NCBI GenBank assembly: GCA_031399085.1
Contig: JANNOQ010000079.1
Coordinates: 80,220 to 144,219 of the forward strand
Direction of reading: 5' to 3'
DNA from: R-RK-3 sp031399085
GTDB lineage: Bacteria > Pseudomonadota > Alphaproteobacteria > Rhizobiales > Rhodomicrobiaceae
DNA length: 64,000 bases
Each line of letters opens with the position of its first letter. Position 1 is the first letter of the stretch. Made by a program: the position numbers and the translations under genes. Of the stretch, positions 8,290 through 17,829 are shown in pieces. The notes under the pieces were generated by a model. That model was not told where the DNA came from, made no database searches, and saw nothing but the letters and a program-made list of their open reading frames with translations.

Positions 8290-9260
8290 TGACGGTAGGC
8301 GTCGACAAGGGCCTTGCCGTCGGCCCCGGCCTTGACCTGCCATTCGTCCACCATGGTTGAGCCGAGCTTGCGGAACTCCGCCATGATCGCGTCGCTGGGC
8401 TGCACCACCTGCATGCCCTTTTCGCCGAGTGTTTTGACAGCGCTGGTCTCGCGTTCTTCGGCGGCCGCCCATCCGCGTTCCTCGGCCTGCGCCGCGATCT
8501 TCAACACGGCCGTCCGTTGATCCTCGGTTAGGCCCTGGAAGGCGGCCTCGTTCACCATCACCACATTGCGGGGATGGAACGCCTTGGTGTCATAATAAAA
8601 CTTTGCATACTCCCAGGCCTTCGTGTCGATGCCCGTCGCCGCCGAGGTAATCATCGCGGTGATGATGTTCGTGGCGAAGGCTTGCGGCACCTCGGGCACC
8701 TGCACGGTGGTCGGCACGGCGCCCGCCAGCGTCGCCAGCTTCGAGGTCGAAGGATTATAGGTGCGGAATTTCACGCCCTTGAGGTCGGCCAAGGCGTTGA
8801 GCGGGGCTTTCGTATAGATGGCCTGACCCGGCCATGGCACCGAATACAGCACCCGTATGCCGCGCTTCAACATCCGGCTCTCCACGTAGGATTTCTGCAC
8901 CTTGTAGAGCTTGCGGGCGTTGGCATAGCCCGTGGCGAAGAACGGAATCGCGTCGATCTCGAAGAACGGATCCTCATTACCGAACTGCGACAGCAAAATT
9001 TCGCCGGCCGGAACTTGGGCGGTCTGCACCGCTCGCAAAATCTGCGGGTGCTGCACCAGCGATGCGTTGGCGTGAACGACGATCTCCAGGCCGCCATTGG
9101 TGGCTTTTTTAACCTCGTCGGCGAACCAGCGAACGTTCTGCGTATGAAAGTTTCCATCTGGATAGGGCGTCGGCATGTCCCATTTGGTTTGCGCCGCAAC
9201 CGAGCCGGCGGCGGCCAAGGCAGCCGCAACCGTTCCTACGATAAGTATGGGTCTGATCAT
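8286..9260 (-). CDS. dctP: TRAP transporter substrate-binding protein (DctP family)
   Basis: A 324-residue secreted protein with a signal peptide (residues about 1-23, ending SVAAQ) and the DctP fold. It contains the usual N-terminal motif WDMPTPYPDGNFHTQNVRWF, the GEILLSQFGNEDPFFE hinge region and the conserved LKGVKFRTYNP segment with the carboxylate-binding arginine. It should bind an organic acid in the periplasm and deliver it to DctQM. First gene of the operon; the substrate may be a 2-hydroxy acid given the terminal LhgO-like oxidase, which is an inference from context. Confidence 0.9.
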   Translation of the reverse strand: MIRPILIVGTVAAALAAAGSVAAQTKWDMPTPYPDGNFHTQNVRWFADEVKKATNGGLEIVVHANASLVQHPQILRAVQTAQVPAGEILLSQFGNEDPFFEIDAIPFFATGYANARKLYKVQKSYVESRMLKRGIRVLYSVPWPGQAIYTKAPLNALADLKGVKFRTYNPSTSKLATLAGAVPTTVQVPEVPQAFATNIITAMITSAATGIDTKAWEYAKFYYDTKAFHPRNVVMVNEAAFQGLTEDQRTAVLKIAAQAEERGWAAAEERETSAVKTLGEKGMQVVQPSDAIMAEFRKLGSTMVDEWQVKAGADGKALVDAYRQ

Positions 9261-9622
9261 TGCGTCCTCTGAATTTTTGCGATACCGATCCTATCATTAA
9301 TACCGTTCTCGATAACGCAATTATCCATTCTGCTAGCGCATGATCCGCAGGAGCACGTCCCGTGTGAAAGCCGGGAGGGAACGAGTTTTGCGACAAATAT
9401 TGTGCCGCGATTGCGCAAGGTCGCTGTCCAAGCTGGAATTCAAAATTCAGGCAAAACACGCGCCATTTCAAACCATACCTCAAAGCTTCGCCGCGCCCCC
9501 AGCGCCTCGCTCGAAATGTCGAATACTTTGCAGGCGAATTGCGTGCACGAATAAATTCGTCTATGTAAAAAAGCCAATAATTTTTAATAGAACATGTCCA
9601 ATTTTTCCCATCACGGTGTGCT
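9261..9622. other. Divergent promoter region between dctP and a methyltransferase
   Basis: The 362 bases hold no credible gene. The right half is AT-rich (9550-9610). The region must contain the promoters of the leftward TRAP operon and of the rightward methyltransferase gene. No operator was confidently identified. Confidence 0.5.
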
Positions 9623-10432
9623 ATGAAACCTTTAAAGCAAGCAGTTGTAGGTGGGCTGGACGCAATCGGGCTGGAGCAATTTGCGCGTTCAATTAAGAAG
9701 CGTGCCGACAATTTTGGCCTGCGATATAAATGTCCGATGTGTGGCTCGCATCTGAAAGAATTTTTAGCTGGCGGAGAGCCTCACGCGGTCCTAATCGAGA
9801 AGTCGGTTGTCGGCGGTGGCGAAAGAGACAATGTGCTCTGCCCGGTTTGCGGATCATCTGACCGCGAACGCCTTCTTTTCATGTTCCTTAAAAACCGACC
9901 CTCCTTGCTGCCGTCAGGCGCTAAGCTGCTGCACGTCGCTCCCGAGTATGGATTAAGGTCGTGGCTGCAATCATTGCCTAGCATCGAATACATCACAGCT
10001 GATCTTATGATGGAAGACGTGTCGGTTAAGATCGATTTAACCGATATACAATTGCCCGACGCAAGGTTTGACGGGATTATCTGCAGCCACGTCTTGGAGC
10101 ACATCCCAAATGATGCCTTGGCGATGCGCGAGATGCGGCGCGTTCTGAAACCCGGTGGTTGGGCCATTCTTCAAGTCCCCATTTCATTGAGCTTCGGTGC
10201 CACCTATGAGGATTTTTCGATTACCGACCCCCAAGACCGAGAGCGAGCCTTCGGACAAAACGATCACGTTCGCATTTACGCGATGGATTATGTCGACCGT
10301 CTGAAAAGTGCTGAATTTGCCGTTCAACCCTTCTCCTGGCCAACGGCGATTCACGAATACGGCGGACGCGGCAACAAATATGGTTTGATCGAAAAAGAAC
10401 TCGTCTTCTTTGCGACCCGATCTGCTATTTAA
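9623..10432 (+). CDS. Class I SAM-dependent methyltransferase with N-terminal zinc ribbon
   Basis: This 269-residue protein starts with two Cys pairs (CPMCG near residue 38 and CPVCGSSDRERLL near residue 73), likely a zinc ribbon, followed by a Rossmann methyltransferase domain. The domain shows motif I as LLHVAPEYGL, FDGIICSHVLEHIPND (motif II/IV region) and MRRVLKPGGWAILQVP (motif III). The family is common in polysaccharide loci, where such enzymes methylate sugars or lipid-linked intermediates. Here it sits beside, and convergent with, the glycan cluster and shares that cluster's lower GC at this end. The acceptor is unknown. Confidence 0.85.
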   Translation: MKPLKQAVVGGLDAIGLEQFARSIKKRADNFGLRYKCPMCGSHLKEFLAGGEPHAVLIEKSVVGGGERDNVLCPVCGSSDRERLLFMFLKNRPSLLPSGAKLLHVAPEYGLRSWLQSLPSIEYITADLMMEDVSVKIDLTDIQLPDARFDGIICSHVLEHIPNDALAMREMRRVLKPGGWAILQVPISLSFGATYEDFSITDPQDRERAFGQNDHVRIYAMDYVDRLKSAEFAVQPFSWPTAIHEYGGRGNKYGLIEKELVFFATRSAI

Positions 10433-10694
10433 CCTATACTGGTTCGGTACGGTCGAACGCGGCCTCCATCTTGACAAGGTGAAGCAACTGGTGACACGTC
10501 CGTTAAGTGAGACTCGCTTAATGAACAAATTCCCATCCGCGCAATTACAGCTTGAATATCGTTCTGACCGAGAAAACGGCTTTGCCAGAGCAGAGGCACG
10601 CAAAAATCCAATTGTGCACTGGTGGGTAGGTATAGTGCGGACCCTCCTAATCATGCCCGGGTTTACGGAAGACTGACCTAGTGCCCATTTGACA

Positions 10695-12362
10695 TTAGAG
10701 TGCACCGCGTAACCTGAGGCGCGAATAGTCCACGAGCCGCGACATCCAGTCAGGCATAAGGCATCTAACCGAGTGTTTGCGGCTATAAAAATGCCCAGCG
10801 CTGTACAACGCTGCCCAATGTGTCATTCTTTGTCTTATCGGGAGTAACCCCAAATAAGGAATAACAAGATCTTGAGCCTTGATATCAAAGCCGAATAAAT
10901 CATACAGTAAGCAGTCTGGCTCACCAAAAAAAGGTGTTTCCATATCGTTCGATTGCAGAAATTTAGAATTGTCGAGGGGTGGAAGTTCTTTCGCTAGATT
11001 TAGAGCAGCATCGAGGAAAGAAAACCAGTTTGGCGGCAGGTGAAATCGGGTAATATTATCCAGTGCCATCTGGCCGGTGCGATCACGAAATTCAGTATCG
11101 ACGATAAGCTGAGAAAGTATTTCCAAATACTCAGCATCATTTTTAGCGCAAAGTGCCGACGCCAAAAGACCGGGGTGATTAATCGCCACTATTCGCGCCT
11201 CATGCGACCCGTAAAATCGCGTAACGAGAGGAAGTCCATAACCGCCCGCCTCCATCATCGATGTCGACGAAACAAACGGGAATGAATCGACATAGATATC
11301 TGCCGCTTCAAAATAGGGGCGGGGGTCAGGCACGGCAGGCAGAGATTTGATGCGGCCGCCCACAGCGAGCTTAGCGCGACGCCAATCCTCAGGGTCGTCG
11401 GCGCCAAGCACCAATAACACAGCATTTTGATGTGAATTCAAAAGTTCAATATGTGTATCCGCATACGTAACGCCCGCTAAGGTTCTGTATTTTACTGAAC
11501 GCGCTGCGGAAAACAGCACTATTGAGTCCGGATCAATACCAAGGGCTGTTTTAGCTTTACCTCGGTCGAGTACTCTGACCGATGGCGAAACAATTGTGGG
11601 AACTACTATATTACGGCGTGATTCTATGCCGCGTCTAAAAATCGATATATCCTGGGCGGCATCGCGAAGATTAATGGTAAGATCGGTGATATTCGCGCCG
11701 AGCCAAAACATATGGTCAGCGTGGTTGAGCAATATTAGTGGGGGGAATTTTTCTGGTTCCGCAAACGCAATCATCGGAATGATGTCGTCGCCATAAACAT
11801 GCAGAACAATTACGTCGTAGTTTCGAGCTAATTGTCTCAGACGTTTCGCCCATTGAAGCGGACCGCCTATATTTCGATCAAGGTGGAAAATTTTCCCTCC
11901 GGCCTTGTGCACGGCCGCAGTGACTGAGTTTGAAATTGGTCGTCGATGCCGGGTCAGTGCTAAGGAATGCGTCCTCGTGTCGTCCGCCTCCATCCACCTG
12001 CAAAGCATTTTGGTGTGACCGCCCACCTCTACGACTTCCGTGCAAATATGCAGTACATTATCCAATCGGCTAATCGGCAACGATTTCCGTCGGTAATTGC
12101 TGTTGTCGGTAACTCGCCGACCAATATTAATGAGTAAACGTTCTAAACTTGGACTTACAAAAAAACCGGCGTGTCGAAGCGCGGCTACTTGCGCGGCCAT
12201 TGACGCGTAAATCGCTGCCGCTCGTAAATTGTTCCTCGTGTAGCTTTGCTGAGCGAGATGCAGATAACCTTCGAACTCAGCAAAATGAGCCAAAGTTTCA
12301 TTGTGATCAAACTTGGATAGGCCCTGCATCCCTTGGGGAATGACGACATCGGCGCTGCTCAT
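10695..12362 (-). CDS. Glycosyltransferase with N-terminal helical extension
   Basis: A 555-residue protein. Residues about 20-90 are a helical, TPR-like segment. The rest has the two-Rossmann GT-B form, with VLHICTEVVEVGGHTKMLCRW at the start of the first lobe and VLLVLGADDPEDWRRAK and YVDSFPFVSSTSMMEAGGYG (donor-binding region) in the second. It starts directly after the stop of the Wzt ATPase gene (TGAATG), so the two are coupled. Its base composition is visibly AT-richer than the neighbouring genes, a sign of separate acquisition common in O-antigen loci. The linkage made is unknown. Confidence 0.82.
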   Translation of the reverse strand: MSSADVVIPQGMQGLSKFDHNETLAHFAEFEGYLHLAQQSYTRNNLRAAAIYASMAAQVAALRHAGFFVSPSLERLLINIGRRVTDNSNYRRKSLPISRLDNVLHICTEVVEVGGHTKMLCRWMEADDTRTHSLALTRHRRPISNSVTAAVHKAGGKIFHLDRNIGGPLQWAKRLRQLARNYDVIVLHVYGDDIIPMIAFAEPEKFPPLILLNHADHMFWLGANITDLTINLRDAAQDISIFRRGIESRRNIVVPTIVSPSVRVLDRGKAKTALGIDPDSIVLFSAARSVKYRTLAGVTYADTHIELLNSHQNAVLLVLGADDPEDWRRAKLAVGGRIKSLPAVPDPRPYFEAADIYVDSFPFVSSTSMMEAGGYGLPLVTRFYGSHEARIVAINHPGLLASALCAKNDAEYLEILSQLIVDTEFRDRTGQMALDNITRFHLPPNWFSFLDAALNLAKELPPLDNSKFLQSNDMETPFFGEPDCLLYDLFGFDIKAQDLVIPYLGLLPIRQRMTHWAALYSAGHFYSRKHSVRCLMPDWMSRLVDYSRLRLRGAL

Positions 12363-13613
12363 TCAAGCCTCGCTTCGCTCAGTAGGGACTGCCCCAGTCA
12401 AGCGCCACTCGCCGGATTCATGGAAGACGCCAAACGCGTTGGCTTCGAACACGGGGTGGCGCATGTGGAAAGTCGCCCCGGTTTGGGCACAGACGATCCT
12501 GCTGAAGCTTCGCTCGCGAACGACAATCAGCACGGTGTACATATCCGCCACGAGCTTTAGCGCAGGCATTTGCATTTCGATCTGTCCTTGGCCCTCGATT
12601 TTGGGCAGAACAATGCCATCGGCGGCGCTGCTGAAATTGCAACAGAGCACATCGTCGGAGCGGACGATAGAAATCAAAAAATTAGGCGCTTCGACCGATT
12701 GAGACGCGTTATAGCCAACGCGAACCGTCATACGTTCGCCGAAATCGAACAGGGATTTCCGCTCGCCGTCATCGCCAATCAGTTCGACATCCGTAATTTC
12801 AACACGGGGGCTGCCGGCTTCTTGATGAAACCAAGGCGCGTTGGCCAGACGATTGTCATTCTCATATAGCTTTAACCCTTCATCGGTGGCTCCATCAAAC
12901 ACAACTTGCCCGCGCCGCAAATAGATCACGCGCTCGCACATGGATTTAATGCTGAACATGTTGTGCGAGACGAATAAAATCGTTGCGCCTTTTTGCTCAA
13001 GTTGGCGGGCAAAGGCTAGGCATTTTCGTTGAAATGTAAAATCGCCAACGGCCAGAACCTCGTCGAGGAGAAGAATATCCGGATCAAGATGAGCCGCAAC
13101 CGCGAAAGCGAGCCGAACATACATGCCGCTCGAATAGCGCTTCACGGGTGTGTCGATGAAATTGGCGATTTCGGAGAATTCAACGATGGCATCGAATTTC
13201 CTGGAAACCTCGCCGCGGCTCATGCCTAAAATCGAGCCGTAGAGAAAAATATTCTCCCGTCCCGTCAACTCCTGGTGGAACCCCGTTCCGACTTCCAGCA
13301 AAGCGCCCATGCGCCCGACAATACGAGCAGAGCCTGTGGTCGGAGTGGTAATCCTTGACAGGATTTTGAGCAGAGTGCTCTTGCCCGCCCCATTCAAGCC
13401 GATAATGCCGACATTCTCGCCGCGAGCGATGTCGAAGGAGGCGTCCTGGAGCGCCCAGAAGGCGTGCTTTGCCGCATGTCCTTGGTCTTTGACCCGGATC
13501 AGCCTGGCGGCCGCGTCCTTGAGCAGATCCCGGAATGAATCGTGCTGCGAAGACCGCGATCCCCGCTGATACAACTTTCCAAGCCCGCTGGCGTGAATCG
13601 CGATGTCGGACAT
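12363..13613 (-). CDS. wzt: Polysaccharide ABC exporter ATPase, Wzt type
   Basis: This 416-residue protein has a nucleotide-binding domain (Walker A GLNGAGKST at 72-80, signature YSSGMYVRLAFA, Walker B ILLLDEVLAVGD). A separate C-terminal domain of about 150 residues (about 265-416) matches the position of the Wzt carbohydrate-binding domain that recognises the chain end before export. It powers export of lipid-linked polysaccharide through Wzm. Its start shares one base with the wzm stop (TAATG). Presence of the C-terminal domain implies that the glycan carries a terminal modification recognised here, which is known for the family. Confidence 0.92.
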   Translation of the reverse strand: MSDIAIHASGLGKLYQRGSRSSQHDSFRDLLKDAAARLIRVKDQGHAAKHAFWALQDASFDIARGENVGIIGLNGAGKSTLLKILSRITTPTTGSARIVGRMGALLEVGTGFHQELTGRENIFLYGSILGMSRGEVSRKFDAIVEFSEIANFIDTPVKRYSSGMYVRLAFAVAAHLDPDILLLDEVLAVGDFTFQRKCLAFARQLEQKGATILFVSHNMFSIKSMCERVIYLRRGQVVFDGATDEGLKLYENDNRLANAPWFHQEAGSPRVEITDVELIGDDGERKSLFDFGERMTVRVGYNASQSVEAPNFLISIVRSDDVLCCNFSSAADGIVLPKIEGQGQIEMQMPALKLVADMYTVLIVVRERSFSRIVCAQTGATFHMRHPVFEANAFGVFHESGEWRLTGAVPTERSEA

Positions 13614-14509
13614 TATATCAAATCCGCGAAAGACCGTTCCATGCGCTTAAAGAAGATCAAGCCGCCGACAATGAGAAGCAGGATGACCGCGCCGCTCACT
13701 CCCATTGCCATCAGGTTGACATTTCCTTTGGCAAAGACCGCCCAACGAAACCCTTCGATCACGCCCACCATCGGATTGAGGCTGTACAACCAGCGCCACT
13801 CTAAGGGGATCAGACTTAGCGGGTAAATGATCGGCGAGGCGTACATCCAAACCTGAATGAGAAATGGCAGTGTGTGTTTGATGTCACGAAACCGAACATT
13901 AATGGGAGCAAGCCATAAAGCAACGGCAAGCGATAGCAAGCCCGTAACCAAGACCAAAGGAATTAACCCAAAAATCCGCCAAGTCAAACCTATATCATAC
14001 CAAAATAAAAGTGCGAAAAAAACAACGGAAGCCAGCAATAAATCAACGAGAGGCGCGGTCACTGCGGCAAGCGGTATGACCAAGCGCGGAAAATAGACCT
14101 TACGCACAAGTTCGGCCTCAGTCACAAGGCTTGTGCCGGCCCGCCGCAAGCTTTCTGCGAAATAGGTCCAGGGCAACACCGCTGCGAACGCGAAAACGGG
14201 ATATGGGATGCCGTCGGAAGGCATCCTGGCGAAGTTGCCGAAGACGATAGTAAAGATCGCTACGGCAAAGACCGGCTGAATGATCGCCCAGGCCGCGCCC
14301 AAGGCCGCCTGGCGATATAGCACTTTAATGTCGCGCCCTATCAGAACGCCGAGCAGCCCGCGATAGCGCCAAACCGCGTCAAGTTCGAGATCGAGCAGGC
14401 CCCGGCTCGGGCGAATTTCAGCAATTGGCACAGGTGAGTCGGCGTTGGGCGCCTCTGCGGCGGCACTCACTGTGCCCTGTTTCATTGAAATCCCCGCATC
14501 GGCTGTCAT
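13613..14509 (-). CDS. wzm: Polysaccharide ABC exporter permease, Wzm type
   Basis: This 298-residue ABC-2 permease has six membrane segments and the family blocks VLIGRDIKVLYRQAALGAAWAI (cut here to its core: LYRQAALGAAW), ESLRRAGTSLVTEAELVRKVYFPR and NPMVGVIEGFRWAVF. It forms the membrane channel of the Wzm-Wzt exporter for O-antigen or capsule-type glycans. The ATG at 14509 overlaps the aminotransferase stop as ATGA and gives the usual family length; the open frame extends upstream to 14671 only as a shadow of that gene. Confidence 0.92.
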   Translation of the reverse strand: MTADAGISMKQGTVSAAAEAPNADSPVPIAEIRPSRGLLDLELDAVWRYRGLLGVLIGRDIKVLYRQAALGAAWAIIQPVFAVAIFTIVFGNFARMPSDGIPYPVFAFAAVLPWTYFAESLRRAGTSLVTEAELVRKVYFPRLVIPLAAVTAPLVDLLLASVVFFALLFWYDIGLTWRIFGLIPLVLVTGLLSLAVALWLAPINVRFRDIKHTLPFLIQVWMYASPIIYPLSLIPLEWRWLYSLNPMVGVIEGFRWAVFAKGNVNLMAMGVSGAVILLLIVGGLIFFKRMERSFADLI

Positions 14510-15645
14510 ATCGCGCATGCCTGTCTGAGCACGGCGGCGACATGCTCCTGATCTGCTCGCGTCATTTGCGGGTAGAGGGGCAGAATGATGCAGCCATCCT
14601 GCGCCGCCTCGGACCGGGGTAGCGGCAGCCGCGGCGGCGGGCTCGCATAGACCGCCTCGCGATGACTGCACATGATGCCCCGGCGCGTCGAAACGCCATC
14701 GTCAAGCATGGATTGCATCACCGTTCGCTGATCGCAGTGGGCGGGCAGCCTCACGCAGAAACTCTGCCAGTTGCTTCGCGCATAGTCCGGCTCGACCGGA
14801 AGCTCAAGCCCTGAGTTGCTTTCAAGCAGAGCCCGATATCGGTCGGCCAGAGTCCGGCGCGCAGCCACGATGTCCGGCATCCGTTTCAACTGCTCGCGCC
14901 CTACGGCGCCCTGAATGTCCGTCATCCGGTAATTATAGCCAAGAACGGGGTGCGTCTCGAAGATCACCTTCGGCGAACCATGGCGCTGCGTGTCGGGAAC
15001 GCTCATCCCGTGCTGGCGCAGCATTTTGAACTGGGCGTTCCATTCCGGGTTCGACGTCGTGAGCATGCCGCCATCTCCGGTGCTCATCACTTTTCTTGGA
15101 TGGAACGAAAAGCAGGCAACATCTCCATGCGGACGTCCGATTTTCTCCCACGCGCCGTCCCATAGAATTTCGCTGCCGATGCTGCAAGCGGCATCCTCGA
15201 CCACCGGCACGCCGTGCCGGCGCGCGATGGGCAGGATCGCGGCAAGATCGCAAGGCATGCCCATTTGATGCACACAAAGAATGGCGCTGGTCTTGTCGGA
15301 AAACGCCGCTTCAATCTGGCTTGTGTCCATATTGAAGGTGCCAGAATCAATATCGACAAAGACCGGTGTGGCGCCGCAATAGCGGATGACGTTCGCCGTC
15401 GCGATGTACGAATGGCTGACCGTAATGACCTCGTCACCAGGCTGAACGCCGGCCACGAGCAACGCCAAATGCAGGGCGGTGGTGCAGTTCGAGACGGCGC
15501 AGGCATGCTCCGCGCCGACGAAACTGGCAAATTCCTTTTCAAATGCCGCGATTTCGGGGCCTTGCGTGATCCAGCCGCTGAGGATAGCCCGCCGCGCGGC
15601 ATCTGCCTCGCGTTCGTCCATCACGGGTTTGATGATGGGGATCAT
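14506..15645 (-). CDS. DegT/DnrJ/EryC1/StrS-family sugar aminotransferase
   Basis: This 379-residue PLP enzyme of the nucleotide-sugar aminotransferase family has N-terminal WITQGPEIAAFEKEFA, the CTTALHLAL cofactor-phosphate loop, VVEDAACSIGSE, and FSFHPRKVMSTGDGGML with the cofactor-binding lysine. These enzymes transfer an amino group from glutamate to a keto-sugar nucleotide. The start at 15645 overlaps the epimerase stop by four bases (ATGA). Together with that epimerase/dehydratase it could make an amino sugar for the exported glycan. The exact sugar cannot be told from sequence. Confidence 0.9.
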   Translation of the reverse strand: MIPIIKPVMDEREADAARRAILSGWITQGPEIAAFEKEFASFVGAEHACAVSNCTTALHLALLVAGVQPGDEVITVSHSYIATANVIRYCGATPVFVDIDSGTFNMDTSQIEAAFSDKTSAILCVHQMGMPCDLAAILPIARRHGVPVVEDAACSIGSEILWDGAWEKIGRPHGDVACFSFHPRKVMSTGDGGMLTTSNPEWNAQFKMLRQHGMSVPDTQRHGSPKVIFETHPVLGYNYRMTDIQGAVGREQLKRMPDIVAARRTLADRYRALLESNSGLELPVEPDYARSNWQSFCVRLPAHCDQRTVMQSMLDDGVSTRRGIMCSHREAVYASPPPRLPLPRSEAAQDGCIILPLYPQMTRADQEHVAAVLRQACAI

Positions 15646-16613
15646 TGAAAGACCGCCCGGTTGGCGCGCCACCACTCGACCAATCGCGTCAGACCGTCCT
15701 CCAGCCCGACACTCGCGCGAAAACCCAGTATGTCCTCGGCCTTTTTCGTATCGGCGAGGCGTCTCGGCACTGGGTTGACCTTGCGCTCCGGCCCATATTC
15801 GGGCTGTAAATCCGACCCCATGACCTTCAACAGCGCCGCTGCCAGCTCATTCAAGCTGGTTTCGACGCCGCAGGCCACGTTGAACACCTCATCTGAGAGG
15901 TCGGATTGCAATGCCAGTACATTCGATCGCGCGACATCCTCAATATAGATGAAATCCATCGTCTGCGTGCCATCGCCGAAGATCAGCGGAGGCTGGCCTG
16001 TGTCAATCCGTTCCATCCAGCGAATTAGGACCTCAGTGTATTTGCCGTGAATGTCCATACGCGGACCATAGACGTTGAAGTATCGCAACGCCACATACGG
16101 TAATCCATACATATCGTTGAACGAGCGCAGCAGACCTTCGAGCATGATCTTGCTCGCCCCGTACCACGTTCGATTATTATAAGGGTGATGGTCTTCCCGC
16201 GTTGGGAAGACATCAGCCATGCCGTAGATCGACGCCGACGAGGCCGTGACGACCTTTTTCACGCCCTCTGACTGAGCGGCTTCAAGCACGTTATAGCTGC
16301 CGTCGCACATGACCTCCAGAGCTTCGCGAGGCTCGGCGGCGCAGGCGGTGATGCGCAGGGTGGCCATGTGCACGACCGCATCCATTCCCCGGGTGGCTTT
16401 GTGCACGGCGTTGACGTCGCGAATGTCGCCCTCAATCAGATGGACGCGCTTATCCTTCAACGCCCCTTGAACATTGGCAAGCGTGCCGCGCACCAGATTA
16501 TCGAATATAACAATTTGTTTTGGGAAGCATTCACGAAGTAAGATATCGATAGTTGTTGAGCCAATGAGCCCGCACCCACCCGTTACCAATATTTTTGACC
16601 CATCGACTTTCAT
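15642..16613 (-). CDS. NAD-dependent sugar-nucleotide epimerase/dehydratase
   Basis: This 323-residue extended short-chain dehydrogenase has the NAD motif VTGGCGLIGSTT, a serine block SSASIYG and the catalytic pair in WYGASK (Y and K). The C-terminal RRLADTKKAEDILGF region is typical of UDP-sugar epimerases. It should act on a nucleotide sugar at C4 or as a dehydratase. It is coupled by overlap to the downstream aminotransferase. A 109-base gap separates it from the upstream wlbC-like gene. Confidence 0.88.
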   Translation of the reverse strand: MKVDGSKILVTGGCGLIGSTTIDILLRECFPKQIVIFDNLVRGTLANVQGALKDKRVHLIEGDIRDVNAVHKATRGMDAVVHMATLRITACAAEPREALEVMCDGSYNVLEAAQSEGVKKVVTASSASIYGMADVFPTREDHHPYNNRTWYGASKIMLEGLLRSFNDMYGLPYVALRYFNVYGPRMDIHGKYTEVLIRWMERIDTGQPPLIFGDGTQTMDFIYIEDVARSNVLALQSDLSDEVFNVACGVETSLNELAAALLKVMGSDLQPEYGPERKVNPVPRRLADTKKAEDILGFRASVGLEDGLTRLVEWWRANRAVFQ

Positions 16614-16722
16614 GTTACGGCGAACCTTGTACCCGAATTACTATTAAACGATCGCCAACATCATTTGCACCACTGCGAAATCAATGTCCATAATATTAAA
16701 TGAAAAGGTAAATTCGGGACGA

Positions 16723-17829
16723 TCATCCTTTCGGCTGATGGAGCTCGATCAGCGCCTCGGCAACTTGCTCCTGCATCCGCGCCGTTAGCTCGGGATACAT
16801 CGGCAATGACAGAACCTCAGCGGCAGCTTTCTCGGAGTGGGGAAACTCCCCCGCCCGATAGCCGAGATCGGCATGGGCAGGAAGCAAATGCACCGGCGTT
16901 GGGTAATGAATTCCGGTATGAATCCCGCGCGCCTGCAAGGCGGCTTGCAATGTCTCGCGGTTCGCGGAGCGGATTGCATAGACGTGGTAGACGTGTCTCA
17001 CATCCGGGCGGGTATAGGGCAGCGGAATGCCGCTGCCTGTCAGCAACTCATTATATCGTTTTGCGATGACGCGGCGAGCTTCGGTCCAGGCCTCAAGATG
17101 CCGCAGTTTAACCCGCAGAATCGCGCCTTGCATCCCTTCAAGGCGGTAATTGTAGCCTTTGAGGACATGCTGGTATTTTTTTTCGGCGCCCCAGTCGCGC
17201 AGCATGCGGATGGTGCGCAAAAATTCTGGATTTGACGTGACAACCATGCCGCCTTCGCCGTAGGCCCCCAGGTTTTTACCCGGATAAAAGCTAAAGCAAC
17301 CCATATCGCCCAAGCTTCCGACCCGATGGCTCTTATATTCCGCGCCATGCGCTTGAGCCGCATCTTCGATGACGACCAGGCCATGCTTTTCGGCAATCGC
17401 AAGGATTGGATCCATATCCGCCGGCTGGCCATAAAGGTGGACTGGCAAGATTGCTTTGGTGCGCGAAGTGATCGCTGCTTCGAGGCCGGCCGGGTCCATC
17501 GTGTATGTGCGCGGATCGATATCCACAAACACCGTTTTCGCGCCGGTGTATCCGATCGCGGCGACCGTCGCGACGAAGGTGAAAGGCACGGTGATGACTT
17601 CATCTCCTGGCCCAACATTCGCCGCAAGCAGAGCAAGGTGCAGCGCGCTCGTTCCGTTATTGACGCCCGCGCCATGTGCGCCGCCGCTGTAAGAAGCGAA
17701 CTCCTCTTCAAAAGCTGCAACTTCACTGCCAAGGACGAACTGCGTACTATTCAGCACGCCTTGGATGGCTGCATCGACTTCAGGTTTGATGCTGGCATAT
17801 TGCGCCTTGAGATCGACAAACGGGATCAT
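16723..17829 (-). CDS. wlbC: UDP-2-acetamido-3-keto-uronate aminotransferase-like (WbpE/WlbC)
   Basis: This 368-residue DegT-family enzyme has the NNGTSALHLAL loop, VVIEDAAQAHGAEYK and FSFYPGKNLGAYGEGG with the PLP lysine. N-terminal MIPFVDLKAQYASIKPEVD and the middle YGQPADMDPI are characteristic of the WbpE/WlbC/WecE-like branch. Its four-base overlap with a Gfo/Idh/MocA dehydrogenase and the acetyltransferase just upstream reproduce the WlbA-WlbC-WlbB trio that converts UDP-GlcNAcA to UDP-2,3-diacetamido-2,3-dideoxyglucuronate in Bordetella and Pseudomonas. The pathway assignment comes from gene context and family, not from assay. Confidence 0.82.
   Translation of the reverse strand: MIPFVDLKAQYASIKPEVDAAIQGVLNSTQFVLGSEVAAFEEEFASYSGGAHGAGVNNGTSALHLALLAANVGPGDEVITVPFTFVATVAAIGYTGAKTVFVDIDPRTYTMDPAGLEAAITSRTKAILPVHLYGQPADMDPILAIAEKHGLVVIEDAAQAHGAEYKSHRVGSLGDMGCFSFYPGKNLGAYGEGGMVVTSNPEFLRTIRMLRDWGAEKKYQHVLKGYNYRLEGMQGAILRVKLRHLEAWTEARRVIAKRYNELLTGSGIPLPYTRPDVRHVYHVYAIRSANRETLQAALQARGIHTGIHYPTPVHLLPAHADLGYRAGEFPHSEKAAAEVLSLPMYPELTARMQEQVAEALIELHQPKG

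Noticed and set aside
10410..10676. 88-codon plus-strand frame overlapping the methyltransferase end
   Set aside because: It overlaps the methyltransferase gene in another frame and has no recognisable features.
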